The notes beneath the pieces were generated by a model. The model was not told the origin of the DNA and did no database searches. It saw only the letters and a program-made list of their open reading frames with translations. A stretch of DNA of 64,000 nucleotides from Halorubrum hochsteinianum. GTDB lineage: Archaea > Halobacteriota > Halobacteria > Halobacteriales > Haloferacaceae. This document shows positions 8,374 through 16,608 of the stretch, in pieces. The stretch is taken from the NCBI RefSeq assembly GCF_023702125.1, contig NZ_CP098415.1, positions 2,898,045-2,962,044 on the forward strand. Direction: 5' to 3'. Both the position numbers and the translations under genes were made by a program. Numbering within the stretch: the first letter of the stretch is position 1; every line of letters starts with the position of its first letter.

Positions 8374-9070
8374 GACGGTGTTCAGATAAGGTTTGAAAGT
8401 GAGGCGGTGCGTTTTCAAAGTGTTCTATGCCAGAAAACGACCGCCTCAGCGGCTGTTTAGACGAGATCAACTTAGAGTTTGTGGAGCGAGAAGCAACACC
8501 GAAGCTGTTGATGAAGCTCAGTATTCAGCTCCATTTGTCTGGACTATCGCTTTCGAATACTGTTTCGTTTCTTGAGGTATTCGGTGTTGATCGAGTTCGA
8601 TCGACCGTTCATAACTGGGTTCATAAAGCCGACCTACAGCCGGAATCGGATCGGAACCCGAATCACGTCGCGGTTGATGAGACCGTGATTCAACTCGATA
8701 CTGAGCAATATTGGCTGTACGCTGCTGTCGATCCCGAATCAAATGATCTGCTACACACACGGCTTGAACCGACGAGAAATAACGCGATCGCAGATCGGTT
8801 TTTCGCGGAACTCCGCGAAAAACACGACGTAGATGACGCGATCTTTCTCGTTGATGGTGCGGCTCCACTTCAGCGAGCCTGTCGTAAACACGGCCTCGAT
8901 TTCAGATACGAACGACATGGAAATCGGAACAGCGTCGAACGTGTCTTTCGTGAGGTAAAACGCAGAACTACCAGTTTCTCAAACTGTTTCAGCAACGCCG
9001 AAGCAGAAACAGCAAACGAGTGGCTCAGATCCTTTGCCTTCGCATGGAATCAGCTTATCTGAACACTACC
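8374..9070 (+). mobile_element. IS6-family insertion sequence, copy 1 (697 bp)
   Basis: Bounded by 17-bp imperfect terminal inverted repeats (8374-8390 and 9054-9070; 14 of 17 match, core GTGTTCAGATAAG). An 8-bp target duplication CTAACGAT flanks it (8366-8373 and 9071-9078), the length expected for the IS6 family. It carries one transposase gene and appears complete. Confidence 0.85.
8427..9062 (+). CDS. IS6-family DDE transposase (copy 1)
   Basis: A 211-residue transposase with an N-terminal helix-turn-helix-like region (STVHNWVHKADL) and the DDE catalytic triad: VAVDETVI, YAAVDPESN and ERVFREVKRRT. The His-Gly-Asn stretch before the Glu (RHGNRNSVERVF) is typical of haloarchaeal IS6 (ISH14/ISH15-like) enzymes. 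The stop codon lies inside the right terminal repeat, as is usual for such compact elements. No frameshift or internal stop is seen, so the enzyme could be active. Confidence 0.88.
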   Translation: MPENDRLSGCLDEINLEFVEREATPKLLMKLSIQLHLSGLSLSNTVSFLEVFGVDRVRSTVHNWVHKADLQPESDRNPNHVAVDETVIQLDTEQYWLYAAVDPESNDLLHTRLEPTRNNAIADRFFAELREKHDVDDAIFLVDGAAPLQRACRKHGLDFRYERHGNRNSVERVFREVKRRTTSFSNCFSNAEAETANEWLRSFAFAWNQLI

Positions 9071-9494
9071 CTAACGATGGACGGTAGTCTAATTGCGGTC
9101 AACACCTCATTTCTCAAGAATTAGAACGTGTCCGAAAGATGTAATCTAACCAGCTGGACTCGGGTACCAAGCTTCATTCCCGGCTTATGTGTCTCTTTTC
9201 GCTCCAAGAAATTTAACTTGATACGACCGCTATCACCGCTGAGACGCTCGAACAATAGCATAGACAACTCAATCTTTTCACCGCCTCGTCCCTCGATCTT
9301 TGCGCAACACCGACTGTATAGCTCGCCTTAACGCTTTTGAGTGTGTAGTGGTTTCTCATCCCGATGATGAGGCAGGTTAGGCCATTTCAAAAGAAAAATT
9401 CCCCTAATTAACGTAGTGGTGATGTATTTCTGGGAGAATAGTACTGCGAGATAGAGGAACACTCTTTTGTTAGAGTTAGCTTCATACGAGTGGT
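9071..9494. other. AT-rich intergenic stretch with gene fossil
   Basis: About 420 bp between IS copy 1 and the GT61 gene. It contains the target-site duplicate at 9071-9078 and the fossil N-terminus of a sulfatase-like gene at 9325-9359. Open frames here are short and match nothing recognised. The GT61 promoter must lie in the last ~100 bp. Confidence 0.5.
9325..9359 (-). pseudogene. Fossil N-terminus of a fifth sulfatase-like paralog
   Basis: Read from 9359 on the minus strand the sequence gives MRNHYTL followed by KSVKAS. This compares with MKNHYTLDNFKRAV of the intact gene at 6927 and MRDRYNWNNLKKAV of the gene at 14502. DNA similarity continues for about 45 bases but falls out of frame after about codon 8, and no further paralog motifs (LLDACR, QPH, DHG) follow. 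It is best explained as the remnant of a deleted copy. Confidence 0.55.
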
Positions 9495-10634
9495 ATGGCT
9501 CCGACACATTTTTCATTTAGAAAACTCAGACGAAAACTACATCAAGACGGCATTAAAAAAACAGTTTGGGACTCCGCTGAGGCTTTCTACCGTCGTTCTC
9601 TATATCCGCATATATTTCAGATTCTATCCAAAACGAACAGACTTCAGGTTCTAGATGGAGAGTGTATCCGGAAAGTAGCAAATAATACTGTTGATATAGG
9701 TTTGGAAAGTCATGGACCAATGCATGAACTTGATGAGGGGTATATATTTTCGGCTACTGGATTGATCATGACTAAAGATAATAAAGTAGTTTCTCAGAGT
9801 GTAGGGTCTCCCGAGTTATCTGAGAAATTTACGATTGAATCTTTGGCTCACCAAGATTTCAGTAAAACTCCGGTTACCCCTAAACTACTCCGTTCTAATA
9901 GAGGACAAATATCTTATTCATATATCGATAAAAACGTATGTCCACTTATTCCTCGATACGATAACTACTATCACTGGATGATCGGGACCGTCCCAAAGAT
10001 TCGATATATAGAAAGATACGAAGAAGCAGCAGATGAACCTGTGACCTATCTTTTACCTAATAACTCCCCTTCCTGGGTTCAAGAAACACTCTCACTTCTG
10101 GGTTATCCTATGGATAAGTTTCGGTTGGCACAATCACCCATCTACAAACCAAGACGGTTGATAGTTCCACCACATCCATTTCCTGGCCAAAAAGAGGATT
10201 ACAGATGGATAAAACAGAATATATTCAATAACATAGATGGTACTAATGAGAGATCAACTGAGAGAGTATTTATATCACGAAACAAAGCTATTGGACGGCG
10301 GGTTTCGAATGAGAGTGAACTTATGGATGTACTATCGGATTATGGGTTTGAGAAATACTACTTAGAGGATCAAAATATTTCAGAGAATATCCGGCTGTTC
10401 TCCAATGCGGATGTGGTGGTTTCCCCACACGGAGCAGGGTTAACAGACATCATATTTTGTCAAGACACAACAATAATAGAGCTATTCGGGTCACAAAAAA
10501 CCAATTCCTATGAAACGGTGGCAAATACTTTAGAAATTCCTTACCGTAAAGTCGATTGTGAGCCAGATTCAACCGATATTCTAGTCGATCTTAATGTAAT
10601 TAAAGATACTCTTGAAGATGTTTTAGGTTCGTAG
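9495..10634 (+). CDS. Glycosyltransferase family 61 (DUF563-type)
   Basis: A 379-residue protein with the GT61 signatures YHWMIGTVPKI (about residues 157-167) and VVSPHGAGLTDIIF (about 309-322), the latter the nucleotide-sugar binding region. The family transfers sugars such as xylose or N-acetylglucosamine onto glycans; the substrate here is unknown. The gene is strikingly AT-rich against the window's GC-rich background and lies between two IS elements, which points to lateral transfer. Its 3' end overlaps the convergent pyruvyl-transferase gene by 12 bp. Confidence 0.8.
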   Translation: MAPTHFSFRKLRRKLHQDGIKKTVWDSAEAFYRRSLYPHIFQILSKTNRLQVLDGECIRKVANNTVDIGLESHGPMHELDEGYIFSATGLIMTKDNKVVSQSVGSPELSEKFTIESLAHQDFSKTPVTPKLLRSNRGQISYSYIDKNVCPLIPRYDNYYHWMIGTVPKIRYIERYEEAADEPVTYLLPNNSPSWVQETLSLLGYPMDKFRLAQSPIYKPRRLIVPPHPFPGQKEDYRWIKQNIFNNIDGTNERSTERVFISRNKAIGRRVSNESELMDVLSDYGFEKYYLEDQNISENIRLFSNADVVVSPHGAGLTDIIFCQDTTIIELFGSQKTNSYETVANTLEIPYRKVDCEPDSTDILVDLNVIKDTLEDVLGS

Positions 10635-11678
10635 TTCGGAATGGGATAGCTGATCATTCATTAATCTAAAATTCTGCTCCGAATCAGATAATATCGTGTC
10701 TCGATTAGATGGCTGCTTGAATTTTAACTTAATTTCCTCATAAGGTTTGAAGCAAGGTATGTCTGCTCTATTCGCTAGCTTTGCCACCTTGGGGGAATAT
10801 GCGATAGCAAGAGAGGGTTTATTATTTAGAATTGAAAACACAAGCGAATGATACCGCATACATATCATTCTGCTAGCATTTGATACTTGACGCAATGTGT
10901 CGTTAACGTCATATGCGTATGGGAAGGATTCAACATCATAATCTTCTACGAAATCCGAGTCAAAATGGTGGAAGGGAATATGTTTAACATTCCTGATTTT
11001 GGTTAATATATTTTTTATATTCTCTTGGTACTTTTCTTTAACCTCGTTTATTGACAATGAATTATTGTATTTGAGTTGGTGTCGAAATATCCTGTTCTTC
11101 TCCTCTTCAGACGAGATTCCTTTAACGGGTAGTGGTCTTAATGAAATCCCTGTATAATCTTGTGTTGTCGTGTTTGGTGTATCCAATTGAAAAGCTGGGC
11201 AGGCAAGCGAATGTACCTCTTTATCTGTTATATCCTCCAGAAGTTGCTTTGAACGCTGATCTCGAACGGTGACAAGTGAAACTTCTTTTATTTTGTTTCT
11301 GATTAGCTCTCTTAACTCTGGATCAAATACTGGGGAAACCCCAACGCCAACTATCATCGAGTTTTCATTCAAAAGATCGAAGTCTCGTTCAATTTTTTTT
11401 CTACGATACTGGTGGATAACCCCACCACCACCCAAAATCCGAACTGGAGAATTTATACCTCTGACATACCGAGAGAAATATGTCGCATCAAACCCGGAAT
11501 TAGTTAACTTATCAACAATACTCTTGCCTATCGCTTTGTCACCCACGTTCCCACTTGCGTAAGATCCAATTACGGATATACCACTTTTTTTAAATAAGCA
11601 GCGAAATTGCATTTGAGATAGAATAGCCCCTTTCTGGAATTTTTTAAATGCCATATGGGCTTGATCTGGGACATCCAT
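10623..11678 (-). CDS. Polysaccharide pyruvyl transferase family protein
   Basis: A 351-residue member of the PS_pyruv_trans (CsaB/WcaK-like) family, which adds ketal-linked pyruvate to glycans. Evidence: N-terminal SYASGNVGDKAIGKSIVDKL (about residues 38-57), the glycine-rich LGGGGVIHQYRR, a central TVRDQRSKQLL, and the C-terminal MRYHSLVFSILNNKPSLAIAY carrying the conserved Arg-x-His. The start may instead be the internal Met at residue 9 (MAFKKFQKG). AT-rich like the GT61 gene it overlaps tail to tail, so the pair probably arrived together. Pyruvylation would add negative charge to the surface glycan. Confidence 0.8.
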   Translation of the reverse strand: MDVPDQAHMAFKKFQKGAILSQMQFRCLFKKSGISVIGSYASGNVGDKAIGKSIVDKLTNSGFDATYFSRYVRGINSPVRILGGGGVIHQYRRKKIERDFDLLNENSMIVGVGVSPVFDPELRELIRNKIKEVSLVTVRDQRSKQLLEDITDKEVHSLACPAFQLDTPNTTTQDYTGISLRPLPVKGISSEEEKNRIFRHQLKYNNSLSINEVKEKYQENIKNILTKIRNVKHIPFHHFDSDFVEDYDVESFPYAYDVNDTLRQVSNASRMICMRYHSLVFSILNNKPSLAIAYSPKVAKLANRADIPCFKPYEEIKLKFKQPSNRDTILSDSEQNFRLMNDQLSHSELRT

Positions 11679-11724
11679 ACGACCTGTGGAAGGTTTGGGA
11701 ATAAATATTCTAGGGGTTGGATAC

Positions 11725-12416
11725 GGCGGTGTTAAGTTAAGAACGAGGCGGCCGGTGTTTCGAATGCTCTATGTCCGAATCCAACCGCCTCGACGGCTGT
11801 ACAGGATGGATCGACTTGGAGTTTGTGGAGCGTGAGCGGACACCCCACGAGATCATTGAAACCGGTATTCGACTCCATCTTGCCGGACTATCACTCTCGA
11901 ATACCAAACAGTATCTTGAAAGGTTGGGTGTCGAGCGGAGTCGAACAGCAATTCACAACTGGATTCAAAAGGCCGACCTACAGCCAGTTGACGGTGCGAG
12001 CCCGAATCGCGTTGCGGTTGATGAGACTGCGATTCAGATCGATTCGGACAGATACTGGCTGTATGCTGCTGTAGATCCTCGCACAAACGAATTCCTCCAT
12101 GTTGACGTATTTCCCGTCCAAAGCAAACAATTCACGCTGGTATTTCTCCGCGATCTTAGAGAGAAACACCACGTTGAGGATGCGCTATTTCTCGTTGATG
12201 CTGGCGGACACCTCACAGCAGCACTCTCACGAACCTCACTTCGATTTCAAATCACTCGTCATGGAAATCGGAATGCCATCGAACGTGTCTTTCGAGAAGT
12301 AAAACGACGGACCTCTTCGTTTTCAAATACGTTTAGAAATGCGGAGCCGACGGCAGCAGAATCGTGGCTCCGAGCCTTCGCCGTCTGCTGGAACCGATGC
12401 TTAAGTTAACACGACC
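11725..12416 (+). mobile_element. IS6-family insertion sequence, copy 2 (~692 bp)
   Basis: Terminal inverted repeats are 11725-11741 and 12400-12416 (14 of 17 match, core GTGTTAA-TTAAG). A 9-bp direct repeat GTTGGATAC flanks it (11716-11724 and 12417-12425); IS6 elements normally make 8 bp, so one base is probably chance and each end is uncertain by 1 bp. Related to copy 1 but clearly a different element. Confidence 0.82.
11771..12409 (+). CDS. IS6-family DDE transposase (copy 2)
   Basis: A 212-residue transposase with TAIHNWIQKADL (helix-turn-helix region) and catalytic motifs VAVDETAIQ, YAAVDPRTN and IERVFREVKRRT. The layout is the same as in the copy at 8427, but substitutions run throughout, so the two are separate IS types rather than duplicates. 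The frame is intact and the stop lies in the right terminal repeat. Confidence 0.88.
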   Translation: MSESNRLDGCTGWIDLEFVERERTPHEIIETGIRLHLAGLSLSNTKQYLERLGVERSRTAIHNWIQKADLQPVDGASPNRVAVDETAIQIDSDRYWLYAAVDPRTNEFLHVDVFPVQSKQFTLVFLRDLREKHHVEDALFLVDAGGHLTAALSRTSLRFQITRHGNRNAIERVFREVKRRTSSFSNTFRNAEPTAAESWLRAFAVCWNRCLS

Positions 12417-12464
12417 GTTGGATACAGCTATTGTGTAAAAGAAGGGGTATCTGTGACGGTCAGT

Positions 12465-12473
12465 TATTTATAA
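12465..12473 (+). promoter_or_regulatory. TATA box of the GT4 gene at 12496
   Basis: TATTTATAA lies about 25 bp before the ATG at 12496, the spacing expected for a leaderless haloarchaeal transcript starting at or near the ATG. It lies outside IS copy 2 (ends about 12416). Confidence 0.55.
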
Positions 12474-12495
12474 CCGTGCCTCACACTGCCTCATA

Positions 12496-13512
12496 ATGGA
12501 TATTTATCAATGGAACGTCGCACAGATTGGTAGTGAGCCAACAGGAACGGCCAAATATGAACACGCTCTATCGCAGAATCACTCGGATATCGACGGGATT
12601 GAGGTTCATCAAATAAGGCGGCACGCTGAGGGATTTATGAGTACGATGCCCATTTCGTGGCTACTCCAATACAGATGTCACAACGCTGACCTCGTACACG
12701 CTACGTTCCAGACGGTTGCGCCTGCGGCTTTCGTTCATCGCCCAGAAAACTTTGTCGTGACTATTCACGATCTCGCGCCACTAGTGTACCCGAGTGAGGT
12801 TCGTGATATATCTCTTCGCCTCCAGTGGCAGTTGACGCCGCGGGCACTCAAATTGTCCGACAAGATAATCGCGATTTCAAACTACACCAAACAAGAGATT
12901 CAGCGCTTAACGGACATCTCTGGGTCAAAAATAGAAGTCATTCATCAGGGCATCGACCACAGTCATTACAGACCGTTAGAGCAACAAAAGGCCCGAGATA
13001 GGTTGGGACTCAGCCATCAAGACACCTTCGTGTTAGTCGTATCTTCCAGTTTGGAACACAAACGAATGGAGGAGGCAAAGCCAATTCTGGAAGCAGTAAG
13101 AGAGAAGCATCCTGACGTGAAGCTGCTGAAAGCCGGATACGGAGAGGAGCTGACGGGGGAACACGTGGTCAACACAGGGTGGATCGATGAAGATGATATG
13201 CCAGCCTTGTACAGCGCCGCAGACGTATATCTTCACCCGTCAGAGTATGAGGGGTTCGGGCTGCCCGTGCTTGAGGCAATGGCATGTGGTACGCCGGTCG
13301 TCGCCAGAGACGTGGCCAGCATCCCGGAGATCGTCGGTGATTGTTTCGACCTCGTTTCGCCGGATGCGCACCCTGAGGAGTTTGCCGATGCGATTTTCTC
13401 TAACTTGGATGTGGACTTACCGTATAGAGATGCCGTTGAGCGAAGCAGACACTTCTCGTGGGACAAGACGGCACGAGAAACTGCTGATGTGTATCGTAGT
13501 CTTCTGGACTAA
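12496..13512 (+). CDS. Glycosyltransferase family 4
   Basis: A 338-residue retaining GT-B glycosyltransferase. The C-terminal nucleotide-sugar domain has SSSLEHKRMEEA, then YLHPSEYEGFGLPVLEAMACGTPVVA (about residues 244-269) with the EGFGLPVLE signature in which Glu contacts the donor. The N-terminal half (TIHDLAPLVYP, IAISNYTKQEIQRL) is typical of mannosyl/glucosyl GT4 enzymes. Donor and acceptor cannot be told from sequence. The gene has its own TATA box and converges on the sulfatase-like gene at 13540 with a 27-bp gap. Confidence 0.85.
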   Translation: MDIYQWNVAQIGSEPTGTAKYEHALSQNHSDIDGIEVHQIRRHAEGFMSTMPISWLLQYRCHNADLVHATFQTVAPAAFVHRPENFVVTIHDLAPLVYPSEVRDISLRLQWQLTPRALKLSDKIIAISNYTKQEIQRLTDISGSKIEVIHQGIDHSHYRPLEQQKARDRLGLSHQDTFVLVVSSSLEHKRMEEAKPILEAVREKHPDVKLLKAGYGEELTGEHVVNTGWIDEDDMPALYSAADVYLHPSEYEGFGLPVLEAMACGTPVVARDVASIPEIVGDCFDLVSPDAHPEEFADAIFSNLDVDLPYRDAVERSRHFSWDKTARETADVYRSLLD

Positions 13513-13539
13513 GCATCTGCCCGTAGAAGTGAATGCCTG

Positions 13540-14502
13540 TTATCGATATCCCAAGCGCTTCAACCTCTTCTCAACCTCTTCCGGGTCGTAATCTCTCTGC
13601 TGATACTCGTTAGGAGTGATTGTAGCGTTATCTGTCGCTGTCGTTTCAACCCAGGGGACGCGACGCATTGAGGGGTGATGAACACCTCGACTGTGATCCC
13701 AGAGAAAACGTTCGCCCAGTGAGTTACCGTGGTCGCTGGTAATGGCCACCTTCGGAGCGTCGACATTGTTCAGAAGATTCTCAACCTCTTCTAGAACGTA
13801 TCTCAGGTTTTCGACAAATCCGTCTTCTATATCTTCTTTTGTTAGTTCTCCAGCGAAGTGTTTCCGGTACATTTCATAGCCAAGTGACCACTCCTCTGCC
13901 AGTTCTACTTCTGTTCTATCGCCGGTGTGCTTAAGAAACGGCTTATGTGGTTGCATATAATGAACGATACACTTCTTCCAGTTATTGTCTCGAGTAGCCT
14001 GTATCGCTCTGTCGGTCACCACATGCGCTGGGGGTGCCGGAAGTTCGTCAGAATATCCCTTATAGTCGTTCACATTGTCAAAATACTTAAAATTCTGTTT
14101 GTCCATCCACTTGGCGTGATGGTTTCCAGTAATATAGACTGTATCTGAAAGTATGTCGCCATACGATTTGTCGAAGGTGTTGTCGATCCATTCGTCAGAG
14201 TGCCCACCCACCGAATAGATACTACCAACCGATTCGATAAACTCGAAATCGTCGGCAACACGCTCTACCCATTCTGCCCGACATGCGTCGAGGACGATAA
14301 GTAGATCCCAGTCTCGCTCCCAGACAACAGTCGGAGACTCACCGGAGACAATATGACGATAAATCAGCTCAGACGCTAATAGTGGAACTCCGTGCCACCC
14401 ATAATTTTGTATAGGTCGAATCGGACGAGCAGCCTCCTCTAGTATTAGACTTGGATCCCTAACAGCTTTTTTTAGATTATTCCAATTATATCTGTCCCTC
14501 AT
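13540..14502 (-). CDS. Alkaline-phosphatase/sulfatase-superfamily protein, paralog 4
   Basis: A 320-residue paralog of the genes at 5043-7864. It shows LIVLDACRAEW (Asp72), candidate nucleophile Ser102 in GGHSDEWI, HYMQPHKPF, ITSDHGN, WDHSRG and C-terminus LKRLGYR. The first of these His-containing turns is WDHSRG instead of GHP/GHM. ATG 14502 (MRDRYNWNNLKKAV) is preferred over 14514 because it aligns with MKNHYTLDNFKRAV of paralog 2. It is about 6 kb from the other three, beyond both IS elements, so the family has spread within the island rather than being a simple tandem array. Confidence 0.75.
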   Translation of the reverse strand: MRDRYNWNNLKKAVRDPSLILEEAARPIRPIQNYGWHGVPLLASELIYRHIVSGESPTVVWERDWDLLIVLDACRAEWVERVADDFEFIESVGSIYSVGGHSDEWIDNTFDKSYGDILSDTVYITGNHHAKWMDKQNFKYFDNVNDYKGYSDELPAPPAHVVTDRAIQATRDNNWKKCIVHYMQPHKPFLKHTGDRTEVELAEEWSLGYEMYRKHFAGELTKEDIEDGFVENLRYVLEEVENLLNNVDAPKVAITSDHGNSLGERFLWDHSRGVHHPSMRRVPWVETTATDNATITPNEYQQRDYDPEEVEKRLKRLGYR

Positions 14503-14636
14503 CTGACTCCACACGAGCGCATGTCACACATTCGTACTTCAAAATCCCTGCGACGGCGTAAAACCGTTACGGGAATCTAATTGATGTCACGTTCTACTGT
14601 TTGAGTGGCGATTACGCTGTCGCCCTTACCGGAAGT

Positions 14637-14646
14637 TGTATATTTA
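14637..14646 (+). promoter_or_regulatory. TATA box of the FkbM gene
   Basis: TGTATATTTA lies 21-31 bp before ATG 14668, consistent with a leaderless or very short-leader transcript for the FkbM-GT4 gene pair. Confidence 0.5.
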
Positions 14647-14667
14647 CTGGTTTAATTTGTAAGCATA

Positions 14668-15423
14668 ATGGGGTTGCTGAAGCGGACCATATCTGCTGTT
14701 CGTGATCAGGGACTTATATACGTAGTACGCGAAGCGCTACCTCACATCCACAATCATTACATACGGGAACGCCTGTGGAGGAAAGAAAAAGTTTTGAACG
14801 GAATCAAAACCCGCTCCCACCGCATTGGGGACAACATTGTGCCTTGGCAAGCAGGACACCCTGACCCAGATCTCTACGAAGCAGCAATTATTGATAGTTT
14901 ACGAGACCATGTACGGAATGGAGATAGCGTACTGATTGTCGGCGGCGGATGGGGCGTTTCAACGGTAGTAGCAGCCAAAGAAACAGGTGAAGCAGGAAAC
15001 GTCCATACATACGAAGCTTCACCAAAATACTCTGGATATGTTCGCGAAACTGCGGCATTGAATGATGTCCAAGATACAGTGACAGTTACGAACAAGGCAG
15101 TATCTCACACAGTGTCTACCTTCGGAGATGACAATTCGGCTAACCCGCTACATCCGTCAGAGCTAACAGAATGTGACGTACTCGAACTAGATTGTGAGGG
15201 TGCTGAATTATCGATTATTTCGAAGATGGATATCCGGCCACGGACTATTATCGTCGAAACACATGGTGTCTACGATTCCTCAACTGAGGAAATAACGGAA
15301 ATTCTCAATGAGATAGGTTACATAGTACAGTCGGTGGAGTTGGCGGAACGCGGTAATCTGGAGTCAATGTGCCGCAATCAGGACGTCCGAGTGGTCGTTG
15401 CTATTAGGGGAGAAATATGTTAA
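14668..15423 (+). CDS. FkbM-family SAM-dependent methyltransferase
   Basis: A 251-residue methyltransferase. VLIVGGGWGVST (about residues 88-99) is the SAM-binding motif I, NVHTYEASP is motif II with the acidic ribose contact, and CDVLELDCEGAELSII (about 170-185) is the FkbM-type motif with the catalytic-site DxEG. In glycan clusters this family O-methylates sugars, for example a terminal hexuronic acid. The next gene starts 7 bp inside this one, so the two are translationally coupled. The first ~75 residues are a basic, less conserved region. Confidence 0.78.
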   Translation: MGLLKRTISAVRDQGLIYVVREALPHIHNHYIRERLWRKEKVLNGIKTRSHRIGDNIVPWQAGHPDPDLYEAAIIDSLRDHVRNGDSVLIVGGGWGVSTVVAAKETGEAGNVHTYEASPKYSGYVRETAALNDVQDTVTVTNKAVSHTVSTFGDDNSANPLHPSELTECDVLELDCEGAELSIISKMDIRPRTIIVETHGVYDSSTEEITEILNEIGYIVQSVELAERGNLESMCRNQDVRVVVAIRGEIC

Positions 15424-16601
15424 AATTTCTGAAAAACACACGAAGTAATTCTAACACCCAAGTTATTGATAAACGAATCGCCGTCGCGCACTGGGGCGAA
15501 CACGCCAACGGCGGCGGCGACCGACTCGCATGGGAATTGTCTCGGGTGTTCTCCGACGCGCCGTTTTACGTGGGATACCGCGATGCCAATATTGAACCCG
15601 ATGACATCGAATCGACGCAGCTCATTACGGGTCGGTTTCTGGAGCGGGCGCTGGAACGCGGCGGGATAGCTCGACAGTTCGCACACCTCTTAGGGTGGCA
15701 GTTGGCCGAGCCACTTCGCGAGTACGACGTGCTGGTCACGTCGGGAAACGAACCGTTGTTCTACGTCCCGCCGGACGACCAGGTCTGGGTGGCGTATATC
15801 CACCACACGAATCGGCGACAGTCCGATCAGATCGCGGAAGTGGCATCGTCACGCGTCCGCCCGCTGAAGCTCCTGTTGTACTACGCGATGCGGGTCGCGT
15901 ACGATCACAACACACACAAACCGGACCGATTCGTCGTGAACTCGGAGATCGTAAAGCGCCGTGTGGTCAGATACTGGGGAGTCCCCGAAGAGAAGGTGGC
16001 TGTCGTGTATCCGCCGGTAGCGACAGACGAGTATTCACCGACCGAGGAGCCGACCGGCGACTACTACCTAACGCTCTCACGCCTCGACTGGCACAAGGAC
16101 ATTGACGGGATAGTCCGAGCATTCAACGAGTCGGGCCACCGACTGGTCGTGGCCGGTGACGGGCCTGAACGCGACCGACTCGAATCGATCGCCGACGAAA
16201 ACGTCGAATTTGCCGGATTCGTGTCGGAAGCACAAAAACGAGAGTTACTCGCGGGAGCGAAAGCGTTCGTGTTCAACGGTCGCGACGAAGACTTCGGGAT
16301 CGCGCCGGTGGAAGCACTCGCTTCGGGAACGCCGCTACTCGGTGTTAAGGAAGGAATGACGCAGTATCATGTTGTCCCCGGAAAGAACGGCTATCATCAC
16401 TCACGATCGGGAGTTCCTCAGTCGATCGTCGATTCCGTGGAGAGGTTCGAATCGCAGGGAGTGTCGTGGGCTCCAGATCGGATCGCGGAGTTCGCCGATC
16501 GATTCTCCGTGTCGGCGTTCCACGATCGAGTTCACGAGGTCGTCGAACAGACCATCGACGAAACGGATGTTGAACCAGACTGGTACGCGGACCTCGCGTG
16601 A
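15417..16601 (+). CDS. Glycosyltransferase family 4
   Basis: A 394-residue GT-B glycosyltransferase. The N-terminal acceptor domain begins IAVAHWGEHANGGGDRLAWE (about residues 22-41). The donor domain has YYLTLSRLDWHKDIDGIVRA and FNGRDEDFGIAPVEALASG (about 285-303), equivalent to the EGFGLPVLEA signature. ATG 15417 overlaps the FkbM gene by 7 bp. Base composition returns here to the GC-rich chromosomal type, so this gene marks the right edge of the AT-rich core. Sugar specificity unknown. Confidence 0.85.
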   Translation: MLKFLKNTRSNSNTQVIDKRIAVAHWGEHANGGGDRLAWELSRVFSDAPFYVGYRDANIEPDDIESTQLITGRFLERALERGGIARQFAHLLGWQLAEPLREYDVLVTSGNEPLFYVPPDDQVWVAYIHHTNRRQSDQIAEVASSRVRPLKLLLYYAMRVAYDHNTHKPDRFVVNSEIVKRRVVRYWGVPEEKVAVVYPPVATDEYSPTEEPTGDYYLTLSRLDWHKDIDGIVRAFNESGHRLVVAGDGPERDRLESIADENVEFAGFVSEAQKRELLAGAKAFVFNGRDEDFGIAPVEALASGTPLLGVKEGMTQYHVVPGKNGYHHSRSGVPQSIVDSVERFESQGVSWAPDRIAEFADRFSVSAFHDRVHEVVEQTIDETDVEPDWYADLA

Positions 16602-16608
16602 GGATGAA

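Noticed and set aside
9128-9331. Plus-strand 67-codon frame before the GT61 gene
   Set aside because: Low-complexity translation without motif; overlaps the sulfatase-like fossil on the other strand.
8374-12416. Composite IS6 transposon carrying the GT61 and pyruvyl transferase genes
   Set aside because: Each IS has its own target duplication and the two transposases are clearly diverged, so they did not move as one unit; lateral transfer of the block itself remains possible.
5043-14502. Calling the LLDACR proteins formylglycine sulfatases
   Set aside because: No C/S-x-P-x-R motif, and the Cys after the metal Asp is not conserved (paralog 3 has LLDCTR).
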